This document shows, one piece after another, positions 1 through 11,769 of a stretch of 64,000 nt of DNA (position 1 is its first letter; each line of letters begins with the position of its first letter). Source of the stretch: Macrostomum hystrix (Eukaryota; Platyhelminthes; Macrostomidae); the NCBI GenBank assembly GCA_950097015.1, contig CATNEN010000014.1:186001-250000 (forward strand). The letters are read 5' to 3'. The notes beneath the pieces are model-generated. The model saw only the letters and a list, made by a program, of their open reading frames with translations, had not been told where the DNA came from and did not search any database. The position numbers and the translations under genes are program-made.

Positions 1-43
1 CATCATATTCCTAATCATTTCTATACTTGTGATGCCCAACGGT

Positions 44-381
44 AAGTTCGTTAGCTTCTCTCTATCTATTCGCAGGGGGCCCGGGGCACTTGTCGCACAA
101 GCGACGGAGCGGCACGCCCCCAGACCGGCGCTTAGCGCCCATCGCGCCGCCTCCCCTGAGCAGGCACCACACACAGCAGCACAGACCAGCCGGTGAGGGC
201 AGGAGGCACCCAGAATAGGCAGCAGTGCCCCCACCTCAGCCCCACACACACAGAGCAGACCAAGCCGGGGCGGAAGGCTGATAAGAAATCGTGACTTGAA
301 AGGAGAATCGAACTAGCGTCCATTGGAGTGAGAGGCAGCGACGCTAGCTGCTGACCCACTCGCCCCCAAGTTCGTTAGCTT
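44..381 (-). mobile_element. tRNA-derived SINE with 14-bp target duplication
   Basis: The element occupies about 58-367 and reads on the minus strand. Its head has the look of an RNA polymerase III promoter: an A-box-like stretch (GTGGGTCAGCAGC) near 360 and a B-box-like AGTTCGATTCTCC near 310. The body is GC-rich and the tail is a short GATA-type simple repeat near 58-72. It is flanked by perfect direct repeats AAGTTCGTTAGCTT at 44-57 and 368-381, which is the target-site duplication expected of LINE-driven insertion. No protein is encoded; the 75-codon open frame inside it is chance. Confidence 0.8.
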
Positions 382-1547
382 TGCACTATTGTTATTACAT
401 ATGTGATCTAAAGTATTTAAAGTTCTAAAGTATTTGTTTTTTAACAAAATCTAATCTATCTAATTACATTGAAACCTGACTTCGGCCTCTTCAAGGTCCA
501 TTCAATCGGCCTCATCCAGCAGTCTGGAGAATTGTGTTTGGTGAGCTACTAGATTTCGAATGGCGATTTCAAAAGCAGAGCCTGCTTAAGCCAAGTTACT
601 GAAAGCATGCCAGATTTTATTTGCCTTAACATGTGTTGTATTGCGCCTTTGTTTAGACACCAGGCGGCAGTGCGGCATACTAAAACAGACGGTAACATCC
701 AAAACTGCTTTGTTTTCCTCTGCCGTTACGCATCTCTGCGTTTTTACTTGTTAACAGAAGCAGCCTGACCAAAGTGGACACTCCACACTCCAATTTTGAT
801 ACAGCTCCTGATTAAAGCTCTTAATCTGAGATGGTTTATGCGAGTTTACCTGTATTGTGGCGCGAGTTTAACTAATTATTGTAGCGAAATTCATATACGT
901 CACCTAGCTAGGGACTGATGCTTTTCGGCTTGCTTATCAACTTGATGGTTTTGCTTGTCATTATCATTTCAATTTTTTACCTGAAGTGTTCAGTTAGTCA
1001 CTCATTTTCTCCTTCACTGTTAAGGTATGTGCGTGCATCTAAAATGATGTTTCTGACGGTCGTTACAGAAAGAACAACTAAACAACTGTGCAACACAAAC
1101 GCTTAGATGGCTTTTATCTAAGCAATATGTTTTCTGGAAAAATTATAGGCTACCGGGTACTACTAAGAGCTCACAGATCACGAGACCAAGTTGTGCTTTA
1201 CCTCCTGAGTCTTGGATTTTTATTTTACAATCAGCTATTAGTCGGTGACCGCGTTCTACTGATTACTTGTTAGTGTAGTCGCTGACTTTCTTACTTGTGC
1301 CGCAACTGAAACTTCAGCTTTGTCATTTTACTAAAATTCTTCGCTGATTGTTAAACTACAATTTGCTCAGGTGTGTTACTTGACTTTTCTGAAAACCCTT
1401 GTCGATTGTCCTTAACCCAAAACAATTGGTTCAGTGGCAGAAGGACAGATTAGAAATTATGTTTCAGATTTTACAGTGCTAAAAAAGAACATGCTATTGA
1501 CTCATTAATACACCTTTTTACATTTTTTACCGAACTCTATTTCAAAG
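382..1547. other. Gene-free AT-rich stretch
   Basis: I see no supported gene here. Short open frames (for example 918-1106) have no recognisable domain and no splice context. N-terminal exons of the phosphatidylserine synthase gene could lie here or left of the window, but I could not identify any. Confidence 0.5.
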
Positions 1548-2283
1548 AAACAATCGGAAGTTCATTTCAGACATTGCGATAAGGCTTATGTTTGCGGAAA
1601 TCCAATCGAAACAAGCTTCCTTTCTTTCAATTCAGTCAAATAAATCATGACGAGCAAAGCAGACGCGTTTGTTTATAGTTGCTTGGAAGTCTAGACATGG
1701 AAGGAGATGATCATGGGCTGTGAGGACGCTTTCAATGAGGAAGAAGGCGGGGAAACGTAATAAGCGAAATGGCGCTAAGGCTCACTAGCACCGGACGTAC
1801 AAGGTCAGTGGCAGCAACAGAGCTAGGCGCATAGGTACTTTTCATAGAAGGTAGGACTTTGCTGCTATCGCTCGACAGCTAGAGATCAAGCGAACAACGG
1901 CTTGCAAATTGTGCGATCTGATATAGTGTAGAAAGGTAAAAAGCCAGACCCAGACGAATCCAGTGAGATAGGGATATGCAGAAGTTGATTTGTGCTCAGG
2001 AGTGCAGGTCAAATCCGTTCATCACACGGAAGTAACTGAGTCTTGCGCCAAAACCTCATGTCACTGTGAAGACGATTGGCATTTGTAGTGGCCTTTTTAT
2101 CGTCTAATGTTTCTTTTGATCTTCTAAAATGAACCCGTGCGTCAGGTGCATTAAGGACGTGTTACCAGGGACTCAATGGTTGACTAAATTGAAAGGACTC
2201 TCTGAAAGGAAATGTTGTTTCAACTAAATTTCCGCAAGCAGACAGCCTTATCGCAGTGTCTGAAATGAAATTCCGATTGTTTA
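1548..2283. mobile_element. MITE-like element with ~66-70-bp terminal inverted repeats
   Basis: The segment 1548-1613 and the segment 2214-2283 are inverted copies of each other with few mismatches. Both contain AAACAATCGGAA, TTCATTTCAGACA and GCGATAAGGCT when read inward. The roughly 600 bases between them hold no open frame of note. The structure fits a non-autonomous DNA transposon. I could not settle a target duplication, so the exact ends and the superfamily are open. Confidence 0.65.
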
Positions 2284-2692
2284 ATTGTTTGAGGTAAAAC
2301 GCAAGCGTTCTAGTTTATCTAGGATGTTATTTGTTTCGTTAGAGCAAGCTAGAGCAAGAGTAGCTTGTATATTGTACACAGCAGTAATTATGATAGGTTA
2401 TCGGGTAAAATATATTCTCAATCACTAGAAGTGGATTGGTTAGAACGATATTTCAGCTGTACGAGTAACTGCCACTGCAGATTTTTAATTACAAATATTT
2501 GTAAGATTGGTTTCATTGTGTCTAGCCTTTATCATACTCTAGGCAGCTTCCCTCCTATTCGGCCTTATGTCCTCTGCAAACTGATAATTGCTAGTTTACT
2601 TGGCACACTTCAAACAAACGATGGTGCGTCTCATTCGAATTAATTCTGGCATAGTTATACACGAGTCTTTTAACTGACTTGCCGCTCCGCAG

Positions 2693-5600
2693 GCATCAGC
2701 GTGTTGTACTTTCTGGTCATGGCCTTCGTCTGCTTTTTGAGCTACGATGATGCGAGACGCGCGCTGCACTTTATGTACCCAGACCTACAAAAGATGACAA
2801 TTGACGACATTCTTGACAAAGTAAGGCAACAAGAATTACGTTTACACAAAATCAATTCATTTGATAACAAGTGTGGGCGAGCCTTTAACAGTGAAAAGAC
2901 CACGCTATTTTCCCCTGGGAAGATCACAGGGGTATTTCAAATACCCATGACAAGTGTGGGCGAGCCTTTAACAGTAGAAAGACCACGCTATTTTCCCTTG
3001 GGAAGATCACGGGTATTTCAAATACCAATGACAAGTGTGGGCGAGCCTTTAACAGTGAAAAGACCACGCTATTTTCCCCTGGGAAGATCACAGGGCTATT
3101 TCAAATACCCATGACAAGTGTGGGCGAGCCTTTAACAGTGAAAAGACCACGCTATTTTCCCCTGGGAAGATCACAGAGGTATTTCAAATACCCACTGCCT
3201 ACTTCACGATGGCTAAAAAAATTAATGACCGATTTTAGTGAAAGTCCACCATCTGAATCAAAATTTTCCACCCTTTACAATTAATTAATTTTCAAAGACC
3301 CTTGTGGCCAAGACAACTAACTTTGCTCTGAATAAACCTCTATGTGGAATCCATAGTACTTAAAAAATGAAAAAAATTAATCAATCCAAAATAGTAAAAA
3401 ATGATAGCCGACATAGTTACATGATTAAGAAAGAAATGAGAAAGCCAGAGAAGCCAGCAGAAAATATTCCTTTTTGGTGGTTTTAGCCACCAGACTCACC
3501 GACGAGAATCGTTGAATATCTTGACGTGCCGATGTTTCGTGATGCTGAAAGTTTTCCATCGGCGAGATACGCGCTAAATTTAGTCCTTGCTATGAATTTT
3601 CATGGTGATTGAATTAATATTTCAGGTGATACAGTATTCGAAATACCCCCAGTGGTCTTTCGACTGTTAACGAACTTAGTTTCTGAATTAATATTTCAGG
3701 TGATACCGTATTCGAAATACCCCCAGTGGTCTTTCTACAGTTAACAAACTTTGCGCCTGAATTAATATTTCAGGTGATACAGTATTCGAAATACCCCCAG
3801 TGGTCTTTCTACAGTTAACAAACTTTGCGCCTGAATTAATATTTTAGGTGATACAGTATTCGAAATACCCCCAGTGGTCTTTCGACTGTTAACGAACTTA
3901 GTTTCTGAATTAATATTTCAGGTGATACCGTATTCGAAATACCCCCAGTGGTCTTTCTACAGTTAACAAACTTTGCGCCTGAATTAATATTTCAGGTGAT
4001 ACAGTATTCGAAATACCCCCAGTGGTCTTTCTACAGTTAACAAACTTTGCGCCTGAATTAATATTTTAGGTGATACAGTATTCGAAATACCCCCAGTGGT
4101 CTTTCTACAGTTAACAAACTTTGCGCCTGAATTAATATTTCAGGTGATACAGTATTCGAAATACCCCCAGTGGTCTTTCGACTGTTAACGGACTTTGCGC
4201 CTGATGTATTTAAATAGACCTGTTTAGAAGATTCAAACAATGCATACGTCTGTTAAAAATATTAGAAAAATGTCGCAATGCTTCACTTACAATGTCTTCA
4301 AGCTTGCTTATCAACTTAGTGCGATATTTGTGCAAATAAAAAAGTGTCCTGAAAAAACCTAGATTACATTCAATTATTGAAAGTGCATTGTAATAAGTTT
4401 TCCCAGCTCGTTTTAGCGTCCCTCATCCCATTTTCGACTTGCAAACATAAGCGTGCTGTAGGTCAAGCACGCTAAAAAGGAAGAGAGAATAAAGATGTTA
4501 TAGATAAAGAGGAAATCGTAGGGAAATGTCTGACCGATGAGAAGCCGGTCATGAACTTTAGGCGTTTGCAGTCAGGCGCTTGTCGTAAACGAATCCTCGT
4601 GCAAGTGCTCAACTTCAGAGCTTTGCCTACGCACTTTATCTGACAGGACTACGCCGTAAACTGCTCAGAGGTGACGTTATCACGCATATACGCCCACTTG
4701 GATGGGTTCGCCGTAGCGCACCTATTCGGGTGGGTGATGAAGGCTGTCCTGTTGCGCCACTATGGCTTGGCCTGGCTACTGTCCGTCAACTGGGAAATCA
4801 CGGAGCTGGCCTTCTCCCACATCTTGCCCAACTTCCGCGAGTGCTGGTGGGACATTGTGCTTTTAGACGTGTTGCTGTGTAACGGGCTGGGTATCTACCT
4901 GGGCATGCAGTTGTGCAAGTGGCTGGAGATGCGCAGCTACCATTGGGAAAGCATCCGGTGAGCGACCTTACCTGACTGCGAAAGTCGGATGCGTACCCTT
5001 TGTTTACTTTCCTAGCTGTTTAAGATTAATAATTGCAGCATATGTGCTGTACATAAAAGGAAAATTAAACGCTCTTGTTGTTTATTAGGTCAATTAATTC
5101 TACCACCGGCAAGATCAAACGAGCGTTCTTTCAGTTTACGCCTGGCAGGTTAGTACCCTCTCATTTGCACTCTGCATTGATTCAGCTGTTGCTTTCAGGT
5201 TAGGGTTATTTTTCGCTAAAATTCTCCACTACTGCAGCTGGACTCCCACTCGTTGGCTGGACCCCGAGAGCTCTTTTATGCGTGTCATTGCTGTGTCCAT
5301 CCTAGTGGTTATGACCCAGCTGGCCGAGCTCAACTGCTTCTTCCTGAAGCACATCTTCCTGGTCAAGCCCAGCCACCCCACCACACTGGGCCGGCTGGTT
5401 CTCATCTCTGCCATCAGCGCTCCGGCTATCAGGTGAGCTGCACCTTCTGAGCCAAAACTGTCGAAGCTGTTGTTTGGTTTCCACGGTATGCTGAATGCTT
5501 CCCAGAAACCATACGAGCTCCTAAACGTGCTCACTTCAGGCAGTACTATTTGTACGTGACGGATCCTCTTGTCACACGAGTCGGTACTCAGCTCTGGGTA

Positions 5601-6066
5601 TTCGTGTAAGTTCTCGGCATATTTTTGCTTTTCTGACTGATCTGCCGTCCTCACATCACTGGACAGTATATCCAAGGATCCCATTTCTCATGCACAGAGC
5701 TGTGGTGGTGACCGAAGCCATAGTTTGTCTGAAGTTCGGCCGTCACTTCTTTGAGAAAACCGTCATGCTGAACATTTTTCTGTGGATTTTCTACTCGGCG
5801 AGTATTTTCATGAATAGAAAATGTATATGCATAGAATATGCGTTAACAAGGTGGTCTCTAGCAAGAAAAATTTTTCAAGCTATCTTTAGCTGACCACTCA
5901 TATCGAGCTCCACTGACCTTTCCACTCGCAGATCATGTCCTCCTTCTTCATCGTGTTCCTCTGCGTGTTCGTAGCCAAGGCCCGCAGCAGTCGGCGCATT
6001 GAAGCCAGGGCGAACGATGGTGCGGCACATAACTGCCGCATTTCAGATGGGAAAAAGCGCTTGTAA
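2693..6066 (+). CDS. PTDSS1: Phosphatidylserine synthase (PTDSS1-like), 3' exons
   Basis: Base-exchange enzyme that swaps the head group of a phospholipid for serine, in the endoplasmic reticulum membrane. Exons: 2693-2820, 4647-4957, 5089-5148, 5238-5432, 5540-5605, 5698-5797, 5932-6066. Phases agree at all junctions and give about 331 residues. Diagnostic stretches are [52 protein letters not shown] and EAIVCLKFG, all closer to PTDSS1 than to PTDSS2. Several hydrophobic membrane segments are visible. Roughly the first 115 residues of a typical family member are missing and must be encoded upstream. The sixth junction (5797/5798) needs a GC-AG intron; the GT at 5801 would break the frame. 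The C-terminal tail after the last membrane segment is short. Family assignment is firm; exon ends are inferred. Confidence 0.93.
2866..4203. mobile_element. Inverted-repeat element whose two ends became tandem arrays
   Basis: Two arrays lie in one intron of the phosphatidylserine synthase gene. The left array (about 2866-3192) has four copies of an ~83-bp unit containing AAAGACCACGC and GGGTATTTCAAATACCC. The right array (about 3613-4203) has about eight copies of a ~74-bp unit that, in reverse complement, contains AGAAAGACCACTGGGGG and GTATTTCGAATAC. The two units are therefore related inverted ends. The ~420 bp between them are single copy. A related copy, in opposite orientation, lies at about 39480-39720, which shows that this is a dispersed family. 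Confidence 0.7.
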
Positions 6067-6790
6067 TGTCAATACTTTTCATAGCCTGACTCGGAGGACT
6101 ATTGTGTCAAGCATCAAAGACATTCTATTATCTAGCTGTGATTATGACTGTGTTAGCCTCTCGTGTAGGAAGACTCTATCTATTATTTGCCATCGGCTAT
6201 TATTAAGTTCAATTAGTGTTCCTACACCAAGATGTAGTAGCGTATGACTATGATAAGAACCTCAACATCGAAGATTCATTAGCAGCTGCAAGAAGATGCG
6301 TTTGGAAATCAAGTTCTGTCGCAGTCGATTGTCATCGGTGCGCCTGATTAAGAAAAATAGACTGTGTAGTCAACTGAGGATGTCGCAAACGGGTCGACCA
6401 AGAGAATCACAAAGCTACCATCATCTGGTTCAGCGACTATTGAGACCAAAGGGCGATGTACATGAATGGATTTGAACTGATATTCCTTATCGTAACTGTG
6501 CAGTGTAGCTACAAAAATGGGTCCTTACCAGCTCACGTGCACAGTCGGTAGAGAGTTTTTTTATTATTAAAAATTTTTAGGAAAGGGAGTAGTTACAACT
6601 CACATCTAAAATGAGCTGGATGTGCTGTTTGCTGATGCATTCCGACAAGTTGACTGCACACACCATGGGCTGCTGACTAACTCATGTGTGTCTAGAGTAG
6701 CTCGGAATTCTTGATTTTGTTGCTCATGTGGCTCATACTGTTTCGAGCTACGATGCAAGTTTTTCTTTAGTCATTGCTGCCTTGATAGCT
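6067..6790. other. Intergenic, no gene seen
   Basis: Region 3' of the phosphatidylserine synthase gene. It has no recognisable coding exon, RNA gene or repeat structure. Confidence 0.5.
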
Positions 6791-6959
6791 TAGGTCAGAC
6801 TTCTGGCTGGCTTGCGAGCTCAGGCAGCTGGGTTCGAGTTGATAACAACAACAACAACAAAGGACGCCGAAGCCAAAGGGGCTGCCGTCAAAAGGCACGT
6901 GCAAGAGCAGAGTGGCGCAGAATTGTCAGTCCGCGGGGGTCGGAGATTCCAGCGTCAGT

Positions 6960-8213
6960 CAGTAGCAGTTCAGGGTAGCGTAGCGCCCTCGCCTGACCAC
7001 GCCGCCAGGGCCCCCGCAGGGAAAGCAGCTGCACGTCCTGCAGTGGCTCGGGCAGCGCTGCTCCGCACGAATGGCGTAGCCAGCCAGCTGCAGGCGCTGG
7101 ATGCGCAGCAGCTGACTTGGCCGGCAGAGCTGGGCCCGGTGATAGAGCTCATCGTTGCTGGTGTTGGTGACGGCAGTCGGCGAATAGTGGACGCCGAAGG
7201 CGGCTCGCAGGAGTCCGGCTCCTGCACAATGTGGTCCAGCTGTGCGAGTCTTTTTGTGGCAAACTTTCAACTGGCGTTCCTGGTCGGGCGCTTGCATCCA
7301 GTGAACGTTGCCAGCCTCACAGCTGGTTTCCTAAAGAGTGTGTTCGCTGAGACCAGATCGTACCGGTCCGCGAAATCCATTAGTGCACAGTGTTGTTGTT
7401 TTCGCGCGGGGTGACAAAGAGAGCTCGTTCAGACTTTCGCATAACAGCGTTGAGGTCTCCAAGCACCAGCACTGAGTCACGCTGAGCAACCGCCTCCAGT
7501 TGCGCCGAGAGGAACTCCAGAAATTGACGGTGCTCTATCGGGTGCGCAGCTGTGGGTGCATAGGCACGGAATAAGTGAATATTACGGGTGCGGAGACGAA
7601 GGTCGACTCGTAGTAGTCTTGGCGATAAGCTTTTGCATCGAAAACATTTCTGTAGCCGTGGGCTGGTGAGGACACCAACTACTCCTCGGCCATTTGCGTC
7701 TGCTGAAGTGAACTGAAGGAGCCAGCCCGCCACCGAGGTGCTCCTGATGGAGCCCCGGATCGGTTTTAATAGAGAGCTCCTGCAGCATTACAATTTCTAG
7801 ATGCAGATCGGTAGCTAATTTTGCCAGTAGATGTTGCCTCCAACCTGCTCGCAGAGTCCGGCAGTTTGAAGTCGCGACTCTTAGTTGTTGTTTCTGTTTA
7901 TACAGCGTGCAATTTGGTTCAGCTTGGATCCGTTGGTTGTGGACCTCGTGGTCCCCGGCGCCACCCGGAGGAACCGTACCACTGCGCATAGAGGTTCTGC
8001 CAGCAGTGCGACGCTCGCAGGCACGGTGTCGGCCACGGCAGTTTCACTCGTGGCGTCGTTCAATACGCCGACGCACACTGCGTTGTCCTCGTCTGCAGGG
8101 TGGTGTGCCGCTCTTGGCAGCCGCAGCAGGTGCGCGGCTCTCCGTTGAGGCCTTGGTACGCAATTCCATTGTTGGAGCAGGCATTGGCACCAGGAGGCGG
8201 CGGCGCTATTCAA
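6960..8213 (-). pseudogene. Decayed LINE (non-LTR retrotransposon) endonuclease fragment
   Basis: Read on the minus strand, several frames together give an apurinic-like endonuclease domain of a LINE. An N-terminal part resembles RVATSNCRTLR...IVMLQE (about 7900-7790). A central part has FRAYAPTAAHPIEHRQFLEF and VLGDLNA (about 7600-7440). A C-terminal part resembles DFADRYDLVSANTLF...KRLAQLDHIV (about 7380-7215). At least two frame changes (near 7725 and 7385) break the reading frame. No reverse transcriptase motif follows to the left, so the element is truncated as well as frameshifted. It is GC-rich compared with its surroundings. It is a relic; the family within the LINEs is not determined. 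Confidence 0.75.
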
Positions 8214-11010
8214 ACGCAGTAGCGTTTAAATAGACTGCAGCTTTAAATAGACTGCAACTTAAAAAAGACTGCAACTTTAAATAGACTGCAACTTTGATGA
8301 AGAGTTGATGAAGGGCACCTAGTCTGAGTTCGCTTATATTTGCTTAGGCCGACTGCCGAGTGAATCGAAAAAATAATTTTTATCAACACAAGCATAATAA
8401 TGCTCTTAGTCGGTTGATTATTACTCTTTGGTTCTGGCTTGTTATCGCTTTTTAGTTTAATCGACTGTGTTGTATTTGTTATTCGTTAATATGCTTCTGA
8501 CGTTTCTAGCACCAGAGTTTACATCGTTTTGCGCAACGTCACTCACTACCCTGCACTCAAGCTTTAAAGATTTGTTTATTTTGTTATTCTGAGCCAGAAT
8601 CAGTAGCCGAATACGTTAAACTTTTTATGTATCATTACCAACAGATATTCCTAATTTGTATGTCTTTAGTGTCACAGTTGCAGTACCTTAAAAACTTTTT
8701 ACAATTTTCTAGCCATCAGCTTTTTTCAACGAACGCACAACTCTACTCTAATTTTCGCAGTAGGAATGGCAGTATTTTCTCATACTTCTCCTCTATTGTA
8801 TTAGCACCGCTCTCCTACTGGTCTGCGGCATTAGGCCGTTGTTTTTCGAGTTCGTGCATTTCTTCTACCGCTGCACTTGTTTTCGAATTTGGGGATTTTT
8901 ACTGACTTTTTGCCTCCGGCTTTAACGGTTGTGCTTGCGCGCCGCTTTTGTTTCTATGAGCCCCGGGACTTGATCCCGCCCTAGATTCCCAAATTTTCAC
9001 TGACCATGTGTTCCTACTGCACTTTGGTACTCTTGCTATCCATTCACTACATTTACCTACATTCTTTTTCCTGAGCTGGAGATCGTTGCTGCAAGCTGGA
9101 TTCTGATATTTCTGCAAGCATGTTAATCATATGCAATTAAAACACTTTTTTATCTGTTTGAGACAGTGCAAGTTGAGGTTGTCTCCAAAACGACTACCCG
9201 ATAGCCACCCCTAAACTCATTCAGTTGCAATAGAGCTGCGCCTCAAAGAGATCTGTATCTGTTAAAGTGGCATATCGCTTCCACTTCAGTTCTTTGGTTT
9301 GCGTAGCTCCTTTCATTATTCGGCAATATGCTTGACTACTACGAGTCAGTCGCTTACTCGTAATCGCTGGTATTACGTCACAAATGTCAGTTAACCGTAT
9401 TATTATATTACCAGCACTCTTCTAAAGCTTTTTCTTTTCATTTTCAAAGCAAAGCTATTATTGACTAAATTAATGTGTCCTGGCTTTGGCTTTGAAATTA
9501 TTTGTGCACTCTTTATCTAGTCTAAGTGTCTTCAGCGTCTCTATTCTAACTAAAAGAACCCTTAGGGCTGACAGTGTGTTCCTTAAGCTGCCCCAGGCTA
9601 AACTTCCGACGTCTGTGTCGTTTGTATCATTTTTTCTAGTCCAAGAGTCAGACTAGACCGAAGAAATGCTCTTCAATTTTGCTTTTCCGTTACGGCACAA
9701 ATGATTATGTGGCTGAAGTCAAAAGTAGAATAGACAGTAGCAGAGACATACTAGGCTATACTAAATATTATTACGAGCGTATAGTATATCAGCGGTATCT
9801 ACTGAAGCATTAGTAGGCCATAACAATAAACTCCAAATGTCATTGGACCGCTTTAATAATTGTAAGCAGCCAATTATTTTTCAACCGAATACCGACTTAA
9901 AAAAGTGCCGAATTCCTTTGCAGTCCGATGTGCTGATTGATAATAAACTTCTTTCGGTCCCTCTGTGCCAAGCGCGAACAGGAGCCGGAGGGGCCATCTG
10001 CTCGGCAGGCCAACAGCTCCGCCAGCAGTGAGAAATGCCATCTGGCTTCAGCAAAGCAGAGCCAGCGGTCGCCTGAGCCACCCGAAAAGCCAATCAACTT
10101 ATAACGAGATGGCCTATTATTGCTTAGACAATGCTACTTTGGGGTTTTAAAAAGCTGTTTTGTGCTGACTTTCTAGGACTCTTACGTGGTGATTCGCGGT
10201 GTTTAGGTTGTCGAAAATTTCATTTTGGGTTTCACTTCGGCCTAACCCAATTTACTACTCTAGCAAGCACCTGCTTTCCTTATCCTGGTTTCAGATGTCA
10301 GAATTGGTTAGTTTCTTCGAGTTCTGCAGTTGCAAATTTGTAGGTTGGGTAGCAGGTATTACGCATGTTCCCTACTCCACTGAGCATTGCAGTGGAGCTG
10401 CAGCTAAGCTGTGCACGTTTTTGCCCGATGACGGTCATACTGCCGAAAGCGCAATTGCCATAAGCGCAGGCTGTGACCCGACTATCTTTCACGTAGCTGC
10501 TGCTGCTGTTTCTGTGACTGCTTTGGCTTTATCCATCACGCTCGTAGACGTGATTGCTCCAAAAGTAAATGTTAGATCACTTACTTTATATTCACGTCTT
10601 ATTTGAAATCATTTTCATTAAATTACGTTTTAACGAGGATTTTACGACTATGTTGCATTGTATATCAGCGGCACTTTAGAAACACTCCGTTGCTAAATAC
10701 ACTCATATTCTGATTTGAACAAAGCCTTCAGTCCAGCATATTCAAGTTTTTATTCTATTCCATTCTTCTATTATTTATGCTTCTTCTAATTTCTTCTATT
10801 CTGTCATGTAGCAAATTTGAACTGTAGCATTTATAGTACAACTGCGAGCGTGGGAAATTTTTTTGTGCTGCACCTGAACGGAGCAACGTAAGCACAAGAA
10901 TCACAGCAGTCAGCACAGCAGCTCTGTCTAGATAACGGTGCGTGACCACTGAAGTCGGAGATGATGCAGGCACATTCGGGTGACGTGCTGATAAATTTTA
11001 AAGGCCTGGC
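8214..11010. other. Long gene-free stretch
   Basis: No exon with a recognisable domain and no RNA gene was found. A small imperfect tandem repeat of a ~19-bp unit (AAATAGACTGCAACTTT) sits at about 8223-8296. The short open frames at 8627-8905, 9837-10150 and 10131-10606 have no domain resemblance and were not accepted. Confidence 0.5.
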
Positions 11011-11410
11011 AAGGCCGCACTGAGGGGGGTCGGTGGCAGAGCGGTTATCGTGTTTGCCTCTCGCACCACGGTCCCTAAGTTCGATTCCACGGCGAGGCCA
11101 CATTTATTTGGGGCGCAGCCGCGGAGAGAAGGCTTGAGGGCTTGTCGTGCAATTTACGCCCTTTAGGGCCAACCTCCAAGGCACAGTGAAATGTACACTG
11201 CCTGGCGATGAGAAAGTCAGGGCAGATGTACACGCCTGTGTGAGCGTATGCCTGCGTACAGTATCTGTGTGCGTATGTGCTCAGGAGTCAGCGAAATGGG
11301 CAGAATTGCCTCCTCGCTGGCTGCGGGTCTAGTGTCACTAAATGATCTGCCACTGCCCGCAGACCTCCTGCAATTATTATTATTATTATTATATTAAGGC
11401 CGCACTGAGG
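11011..11410 (+). mobile_element. tRNA-derived SINE with perfect 15-bp target duplication
   Basis: Element body about 11026-11395. The head carries an A box (TGGCAGAGCGG, 11034-11044) and a B box (AGTTCGATTCC, about 11078-11088) with tRNA-like spacing, so it could be transcribed by RNA polymerase III. A tRNA-unrelated body follows. The 3' tail is (ATT)n at about 11373-11395. Direct repeats AAGGCCGCACTGAGG at 11011-11025 and 11396-11410 flank it exactly. The head resembles that of the SINE at 58-367, but the bodies differ, so they are probably two families. Confidence 0.88.
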
Positions 11411-11769
11411 CGCAGTACAAATTCGTAAATAAAATGCACTAGCTCTTTTAGGAAAAATCTGACCTTCGGCCAGAACCGATAATTATCTCGACGGTGTGAA
11501 CGTCTGGCGACTTGATTATTGTTTCAGAAGATGCGCAACAAAAAATTGGCTTTTGTTCTTCAGTTTGATGTATTTGCCTTGCTCCGTTCGGGTGCAGCAC
11601 AAATAATTGTCTGGTTCCCCCCTGGTATAAAAAACGGGCAGCAAAAACGAATCGGTGGTCCTTACTGTTAACGTTTCACAGCAGTTCGGTTAATAAAAAA
11701 CCTTTGTTTTGGCTGTAGACAGGACCAAAAATACACAAATTTTAAGTTCAGCGTACAGTAACAAGTCCC
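11411..11769. other. Region upstream of the AAA+ ATPase gene
   Basis: Presumed 5' region of the SPATA5-like gene. No upstream coding exon could be assigned. A possible acceptor (CAG ending at 11751) would allow a slightly longer N-terminus than the ATG at 11770. Confidence 0.4.

Noticed and set aside
6780-6865. Possible tRNA-like SINE with (AAC)n tail
   Set aside because: A weak B-box-like GGTTCGAGTTG and an AAC run are present, but no clear A box and no target duplication were found.
6812-7414. Plus-strand frame of 200 codons
   Set aside because: Antisense to the LINE endonuclease relic, which is supported by family motifs on the minus strand.
11026-11100. A functional tRNA gene
   Set aside because: Only the internal promoter boxes resemble a tRNA; no acceptor stem pairs, and target duplications show that it is the head of a SINE.
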